From assembly GCA_030063045.1 (NCBI GenBank), contig JAQSEB010000023.1, positions 3,224,001 through 3,288,000 of the forward strand: a stretch of DNA of 64,000 nucleotides, written 5' to 3'. The first letter of the stretch is position 1, and every line of letters starts with the position of its first letter. The notes under the pieces are model-generated. The model had not been told where the DNA came from. It worked only from the letters and a program-made list of their open reading frames with translations, and made no database searches. The DNA comes from Pratylenchus scribneri. Taxonomy: Eukaryota > Nematoda > Chromadorea > Rhabditida > Pratylenchidae. This document shows, one piece after another, positions 57,201 through 64,000 of this stretch. A program made the position numbers and the translations under genes.

Positions 57201-60200
57201 GATCGATGCCGCCCTCGTCCTCAACCAATTGACTTGTAATGGAGTGTTGGAGGGCATTCGCATTTGCCGAAAGGGTTTCCCCAATCGACTGCCCCATGCC
57301 GACTTCAAAGTGCGTTACGGTATTTTGGCTGCGGATGAGGCCCGTTCCAGCACGGATCCAAAAGTGGCCAGTTCAAATATTCTCGACAAATTGGTGTCGA
57401 ATAAAGAATTGCAACCCGAAAATTACAAAGTTGGACACACAAAAGTGTTCTTCAAGGCCGGCGTTTTGGCATCAATTGAGGAGTTGAGGGACAAAAAGAT
57501 GAATGATTTGATGACTTTGTTCCAATGTGCCTGTCGCGCTTATTTGGCCAAAATTGACGCGGCAAGGAAGAAAAAACAATTGGATGCATATTATATTGTC
57601 CAAGTACATTAATTAAACAATTATTTTGATATTATTTCCTCCATTCAGCGAAATATTCGTTCCTGGTGCGTCCTTCGAACTTGGGATTGGTATTTGCTTT
57701 ATGGAAAAGTGAAACCATTATGCAAAGGGGACAAAGGTGCGGAAGAATTGGAAAAGATGGAAGCCGAATTGAAGGCAGCAGAGGAGGCGGTGGCCAAACA
57801 GGAAGAGTCAAGAAAGGCTGCCGAAGCGGAACACGCAAAATTGGCGGAAGAACGTAAAAAATTGCAAGAAGATTTGGAATTGGCCAGAAAAGGAGGAAAT
57901 GCGGTGGAGGCGGTCAGTGCCAAAAATAAATTAATTAATTGATTATTTTTGATTAGGAAGTAATGAGTTTGAATGCGCAAAAGACAGAATTGGAACGAAA
58001 AGTGGAGGATGCCAAGGATAGATTGCACGAACAACAACAAAGAGTGGAGGACAATCAACGAAATTTGAAAAGGGCCGAAAAGGAGAAAGATTCATTGAAT
58101 GAACAAATTGAGGGGATGGAAGAGAATTTGAAAAGGGTGGAAGAGGAGAAGAAAAAAATGGACGAAAAAATTCGGGAAAGACATGAAGCCATCGCCCAAC
58201 AGGATGAAGCAATTGCAAATGCGAATAAAGAGAGGAAAAAAGCAGAGGAGGAGAACAGAAGATTGGCCGAATCATTGCAGGCCGAAGCGGAAAAGAATGC
58301 GCAAGCGGCGAGATCAAAGGCAAAATTGGAAAAATCAATTGAGGATATTGAGGACACATTGGACCGAGAACGAAGACAACGGATGGAAGTGGAAAAGACG
58401 AAAAAGAAATTGGAATCTGAATTGCATTTGGTGCAGGAACAAGTGGAGGAATTCCAGAAAAGGAAAGCCGAAACAGAGGCAAAACAACAAGGAGTTGAGG
58501 CGAGTGTGAATGAATTGAATGCAAAATTGGATGAACAAAATGGAATTGTCAGTAAAATGCAGCGACATTTGAAGGACCAATCAACAAGATTAGTGGAATT
58601 GGAAGAAGAATTGGAACAGGAAAGAAGTAGTAGAGCAAAAAGTGACAAAAGCCGGGGGACAATGCAAGCCCAATTGGACGAATTGAATGATGCCATCGAT
58701 GAGGAGGCGGGCAAGGCGGCGGCACAAATGGAATTGAGCAAGAAAAAGGATTTGGAATTGTTGAAATTGAGACAAGAATTGGAGGAAATAAATCAACGAA
58801 GTGAAGTGCAATTATCGGCAATGAGGAAGAAAAATGCGGATGAAGCCGGGGAATTGAATGAAAGATTGGAACAATTACAGGGGTCGAGGGCAAAAGCGGA
58901 AAAGGACAAAGATGCGCTGAGAAGGCAATTGGAAGATGTTCAGGGCCAACAACAAGAGGAACAAAGGCAAAGGAATGAACACGAAAGACAGGCAAAGAAT
59001 TTCGAGGCCCAAGTTTACGAATTGCAAGCGAGATATGATGAACAACATAGATTGATCCAGGAATTACAATCTGGCAAACAAAGATTACAAACAGAGACGG
59101 GCGATCAGGAACAACAATTGGAGGAAATGGAAAGCCAATTGACGCAAATGGGCAAAAGAAAAGCACAGGCATTGGCCCAATTGGAGGATTCAAAAAGAAT
59201 GTTGGAGGAAGAACATCAAGAGAGGATGGAAGTGAGTGCAAATGTGAAGGCATTGGAGCATGATATTGAACAAATTAGGGAGGCAATTGATGAGGAAGTG
59301 CAAAGTAAAGAGGAAATATTGAAGCAATTGAGTAAGGCAAAGGCCGAGGCACAACAATGGAGGGCCAAATTTGAGGGAGAAGGATTGGTGGCAGCCGACG
59401 AATTGGAGGAGGAGAGGCGAAGGAGGATGAACAAAAAATTGGAAATTAGTGACCATTTGGCCGAATTGAACACAAAATTGACAAATGTGGAAAAAGTGAA
59501 TTCAAAGGTACTTTAAAATAAATTGTATATTTTGATTAATTTTATTCCATTTTGAAGCTTTTGGCTGATGCGGAAGAAGCAAGGGCAGAAGCCGAAAGAG
59601 CTCAAACTCAAATTTTGCAATGGCAAAAGAAGCAAGAAGCGCATGAGCAAATTCTGAATGATTGGCGAAAACAATGCGATGAATTGAGTATTCAAATTGA
59701 GCGGACACAGGAGGAATGCAGACGAAGTGTTGCCGATGTATGGGGGAATGGAGGGGGATGAATTGGATATATTCATTTTGGATATAGGTTTATGCACTGC
59801 AAGGAGCATCCAGCACATTGTCTGATCAAGCAGAGGAATTGAGAAGGGAAAACAAAACATTGGCATTGAATTTGCGAGATTTACAAGTGAATTTTAACAA
59901 AAATTTTTTAAATCAATTTTATATAAATTGAAGGATCAATTATCGAATGGGCAAAGGAATATGCATGAGGTGCAGAAAAAGATTCGGCAATTGGAATTGG
60001 AAAAGGAAGAATTACAACATAATTTGGATGAGGCCGAAACGGCGTTGGAAATTGAGGAAGGAAAAGTGCAAAGATTGCAAATTGAAGTGGGAAATTGGCC
60101 AAAATAATTAAATAAAATGATCATATTTTAAGGTGGCACAAATCCGTGCTGAAATTGACCGGCGAATTCGGGAAAAGGAGGAGGACTTTGAGAATACCGT

Positions 60201-62073
60201 AAAAAATCATCAACGGGCGATTGAATCAATTCGGACATCGCTGGAAAATGAGCAAAGAGGAAAGCAAACTTTGATGCAGGCAAAGAAGAAATTGGAAACG
60301 GACATAAATGATTTGGAATTGGGTTTGGATATGGCGAATAAAACGAATATGGAGGCCCAAAAAAGCATCAAGAAAATGATTGCCCAAATACAGGAATTGC
60401 AATTACAGGCAAGGAAATGGATGGTTGGGTGGTTATTTTAGGGCATTTTTGCAGGTGGAAGAGGAGCAGAGACGAAGGGAAGAACAACGGGAGAATTTCC
60501 TGATGAGTGAAAAGTACAAAAAAATTGAATTAAATTATAATTAAAATTGTGAATATTTTTAGGAAATTGAATGTTGTTTTGAGCGAAAGAGACGAATTGA
60601 TTGTACGAAAGGAAACAACGGATAGGGAAAAAATGCGAATTGAAATGGAAGTTCATGAGGAAAGGGCCAGAAAAACGGATTTACAAGCAGACAATTCGGT
60701 GAGTTTTTTATTGTAATATATGGAATTAATTTAATTAAATATTTCATTTGGATTATCTTTGGGATTTAGGAGGGAAATTGAGATTTTGATGCGGTGTACG
60801 GTATTCTAAAAAATGTTTATCATTCCAAGAATAAAAAAGTAGAAGGGAGAGGAAAAGGGGTGGATTAAAAAGGCGGATTGGGGCAATATTTGATTGATGG
60901 GGCGGTGACAGGTCGATTAGGTAAAAAAGTGGGGGTACAGTAGGACAAATAAGAAAGTGCATTGACGACCCTCGTTCAATAAAATCTTTCCTTTCATCTC
61001 TATTTATTGAGAAAAACAAATGTTCCTTTTATGGAACCTGCAAGGGAATTAACTTGACTAAAATAAATTCAAATTGAACAAAATTTTATAAAATTAATAT
61101 ATATTAAAATAATTTGGGAATTGTAGTAATTTTATTTAAGAATTTTAGAAATTTATATGTGATTAATTTCCTTCATTTAATTAAGTATACGGTATACAGT
61201 ATATTAATTCCCAATTCCTTTTCAGCAATTGACGGCAGCCCGAAGGCAAGTGGAAAATGATTTGCAAATTACAAAGGTAAATAGTAGAAAGATTATTTGG
61301 GCGGCATAAATTTAGACGGAATTGGACAAAACATTGAGTGAATTGAAAGTGGCAGAGGAGGCATCCAAAAAAGTGACCGGGGATGTGGCCAGATTGACGG
61401 AGGAATTGCGAAATGAGCAACATCATCATGACCATTTGGAGAGGCAAAAACGAGGATTAGAATCACAATTAAATGTGCTGATGAGGGAGAGGGGAAATAA
61501 TCAAATTGAATTAATTTATTTTGTTAAAGGAATTGAAATTGCGTTTGGACCAGGCCGAGGCAACCGTCCAAAGAATTGGCCAACGAACGGTGGACCAATT
61601 GCAACAATTGATTTTGGCAAGAAATCATGAATTGGATTTGGAGCAAAAACGGCACAAAGATATAATCCGGCAAATGAATAAATCCGAAAGAGAATGCAGG
61701 GAACAACAATTCCAAGTGGAGGAACAGAAAAAGAGTTGCGCAAAAATGCAGGAATTAATCGAAAAATTGCAATCAAAAATTAAAGTGCACAAAAAGCAAA
61801 TTGAGGAGGCGGTCAGCCAAAATAATTCATTTCAATTTTAATTCAATTTAGGAGGAAGTTTCGGCGATGAATTTGCAAAAATTCCGTCAAATTCAATCTC
61901 AATTGAATGAATCGGAGGAACGCGCGGATGAGGCCGAAAATTCATTGATGCGAGTCCGGTCCAAAATTCGGGTGAATGCACCGCCAAATGCACTCAGTTC
62001 GGGGAGGGCATCCTCCACTGGATTGGCACGGGCCGCAAGCGCAATGAATTTTTCGAATGGGCCATCCAAATGA
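54243..62073 (+). CDS. Muscle myosin heavy chain (class II; UNC-54/MYO family)
   Basis: Start at 54243 ([20 protein letters not shown]). The motor domain is complete: SH3-like region ([11 protein letters not shown]), P-loop GESGAGKT (55058-55082), switch [11 protein letters not shown], switch [12 protein letters not shown], actin-binding region ([13 protein letters not shown] then [11 protein letters not shown]), HFIRCIIPNEKK, and SH1 helix [15 protein letters not shown]. The converter, the IQ region ([11 protein letters not shown]) and the coiled-coil rod follow. The rod is mostly one long exon (57963-59512), with the rest split by short introns and one intron of about 500 bases (60705-61225). 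The C-terminal tail is Ser/Ala-rich ([20 protein letters not shown]) and ends at 62073. It resembles C. elegans UNC-54, MYO-1, MYO-2 and MYO-3 along its length. I cannot say whether it is the body-wall or pharyngeal form. It works as a dimer in thick filaments with ATP-driven actin movement. Confidence 0.97.
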
Positions 62074-62229
62074 ATGAATTGAAATTTTGGAATAAATAAT
62101 CTAGGCAAAATAAACACAAAATGAACAAAATTCAATTAAAATTAAATAATAGTAATGAAATGGAATATTCAAATCAAATTAAATGTTAGTAATAAATAAA
62201 TTGGATTAATTGGAATTGTTTTCATAATT

Positions 62230-63778
62230 TTATGCACTTTTGGTCCCAGTGAAGAGGGGGCCAACGGCAGATGTTTTTTTGGAGAAAATTCGGCTGAATG
62301 TTAATTTATATGCATTCCTATATTCAGAACTGAATGAAAATATGAACACATTTTATATTTAATTTGTGCCACACCTGCAGGCAATTAGGATTGGAGCACT
62401 CATTCCGCTGGTAATAATGGAAAGGCAGGTGACAATTGAAATCAAAATATTCGCCAAATTTGCGGAAATTGAATCGGCTAAAAATTGGTCAGCCAAAATG
62501 GAATGAACAATCCAATTGGAGAATGAACGGATTAAATCGGTGATTTGATTTCGGGCTGCCGAAATCAGCACCCAGCCAATCAAAAGTACCCCAGAAATAA
62601 TCAAAACGGAACGAAGAGTTCGTCGAGTGCCCACATTTTCTTAAATAATGAAATGATTTTATGAAAATATTTTGTTATTTTTATTCATTTGATTACGTTC
62701 ATTCCCTGCTGACGAATTGGCCCTTCCTCTTTGTTGGCACAAAAATTTGGCAAAAATGAGGGAATAATTGAGGAGGGTGAGCGACAAAACAGAATAACTG
62801 ATTGGAGTGTTCAAAACATCGGAATAGAGGCCGGTGTTACAAAAAAGTGATCTGTTGAAAATTAGGAATTAGTGACATATTCCTTTGCACTAAACTAACC
62901 GATAATATGGCAAATTAATGATTGTCCAAACATTGAATACACTAATGCTGGCGAATTTTCCAAAAATGAGGCAAATTATGGAAGAAAGCAGGGATAATAT
63001 TTTAATGGTGGATGGCGAAATAAAATGCATTCTTTTTTGGGGAAATTGATGAATATTAAAAATGGATGGATTGGACAAACTTCATTGGAAATTGAATGAT
63101 TAAAAGACGTTCAAGGGAAATGAAGAAAATGGCCAAAAATGAGGCATAGGAACAGCCGGCGGAAAACATCAAAGCAAAAAGACAAACATTAAAATGGATG
63201 TGGGGAATGCCGAGAATGAGGGCACCAAAATTGACGAGGAAAGGAAAAACGACGGGAATTTGGCAAATTGAGTCAAAAAGAATGAGGGAATTGCAAAGTT
63301 TGGAGAGGGAACTGAAAATGGGGAATGAATGTTTAGAGGGGGTTCATATGGATTACATTTTGTTGACGGTGACAATGATCAAACTCAAATTGAGAAGAAT
63401 TGAAATTAGGGCAAAAATGGAGGGCAAAATGATCCAAGGGAGGAAAGGGAGCATCACACCCTTTTGATCATACCAAATCAGCGTATTATTATAATATGAA
63501 TCGGACTGAATTTGAGCGATGAATAAATGGAATTTGAATTGGCATTTTACTTTGATTTTGTCCAAATAATGGGCAAAAGCACATTTGGCCACAGTAATTT
63601 GATGGCCCAACGATGATAAAGGGAAAATGGCTGATGATTTTTCTTGTGCCTCCAAAAATGCAAATTTCCCAGCCAAATTGTCCAAATCACTTTTTGCATT
63701 TTCTGTTATATTTAAATAGGAACAAATTTCACCGGTTTTTCGGTAAATTTCCAAAGCTTCCGAATAATTGTTGCTCAT
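62230..63778 (-). CDS. SRSX-like seven-transmembrane chemoreceptor
   Basis: Start at 63778. A long N-terminal segment (about 110 residues with NNT and YLNIT) precedes TM1 (ILPSIFALISILLNLSLIIV, about 63400), TM2 (LCNSLILFDSICQIPVVF), TM3 with the ERL variant of DRY (FFISLERLLIIQFPMK, about 63100), TM4 (IICLIFGKFASISVF), TM5 (YSVLSLTLLNYSLIFAKFLC), TM6 after TRRTLRSVLIISGVLLIGWV (about 62620) and TM7 (SIVTCLSIITSGMSAPILIA, about 62430). After a last intron the exon reads SSEYRNAYKLTFSR with a stop at 62230. SEYRxAF/Y after TM7 and the TM6 pattern are typical of nematode SRSX and related serpentine receptors, which sense volatile or soluble cues in ciliated neurons. The long N-terminus is atypical and may include an exon of another gene. 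Confidence 0.82.
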
Positions 63779-64000
63779 TTTGATGGATGGAAATGTGAGA
63801 ATTAAAATTAATTGGTTCCTTCTTCATTTTATATATTATAATTTGGGAATGCAAATTCGCGGAAAATGTTTTTTTGCCAATTAATTTTTGTATTTTTTCA
63901 GTCGTCTCGCCAATCCAATTCCCTTAAAATGGATGAATAAATCAAAAGGAAAGTTGGAAATTTGCACGCAACATTGAAAATTGCCAATTTTGAGGGAGGA
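63779..64000. other. 5' flank of the chemoreceptor gene, nothing coding seen
   Basis: AT-rich sequence to the window edge. A short methionine-starting frame at 63930 is open but has no coding character. Confidence 0.35.

Noticed and set aside
57943..59473. Minus-strand ORFs of 80-234 codons across the myosin rod
   Set aside because: Shadow frames of the coiled-coil exon; no homology and very biased composition.

Overview
The window looks like a gene-dense, AT-rich nematode genome. Exons are short (often 80-250 bases) and are separated by introns of about 35-70 bases, and almost every protein has a clear nematode or metazoan relative: a DAF-10/IFT122 intraflagellar-transport protein, an SXP/RAL-2 (DUF148) secreted protein, ShKT-domain proteins, a C. 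elegans-like muscle myosin and an SRSX-like chemoreceptor. A mannitol-2-dehydrogenase and a bacterial-looking isochorismatase-family hydrolase suggest a lineage with horizontally acquired genes. A plant-parasitic or fungivorous tylenchid is my best guess, but the genus cannot be read from the sequence.

Layout. 0-6 kb: tail of a membrane protein, a palindrome-cored satellite array, then IFT122 (+). 6.7-13.8 kb: a polytopic membrane protein and a SON-like splicing cofactor (both -); one SON intron holds two small inverted-repeat elements. 14.2-18 kb: a foldback element, a CRIP-type LIM protein whose intron carries a 1-kb TIR element, and the PP2A regulator alpha4/TAP42 (+). 18-24 kb: a tRNA-derived SINE-like copy, an SXP/RAL-2 protein, a membrane-anchored ankyrin protein, a second foldback element and an isochorismatase-family enzyme (+). 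24-30 kb: a secreted four-ShKT-domain protein with a very long Glu-rich region, and a peptide-receptor-like GPCR (both -). 30-32.3 kb is gene-poor. 32.3-33.5 and 38.3-39.35 kb are two large arrays of the same satellite. Between them lie a Myb/SANT-like DNA-binding protein, a secreted ShKT+vWFA protein and a small secreted EF-hand protein (all -).

39.5-48.3 kb holds the most interesting block. Four genes lie head-to-tail on the minus strand with gaps of only 211, 231 and 250 bases: a FAAH-like amidase, a cytochrome P450, mannitol-2-dehydrogenase and an aquaglyceroporin. This spacing fits a nematode operon. The amidase lacks the catalytic lysine, the P450 carries a 1,026-bp foldback element flanked by a 10-bp direct repeat, and the dehydrogenase is a candidate for horizontal transfer.

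49-54 kb: a Mextli-type eIF4E-binding protein with a clear YxxxxLL motif, a second SINE-like copy, an unrecognised acidic protein, and a 461-bp TIR element with a 5-bp target duplication. 54.2-62.1 kb: a complete muscle myosin heavy chain (+). 62.2-63.8 kb: an SRSX-like GPCR (-).

Gene spans below run from start to stop codon and include introns. Splice sites were chosen by eye from GT/AG, reading frame and family homology.
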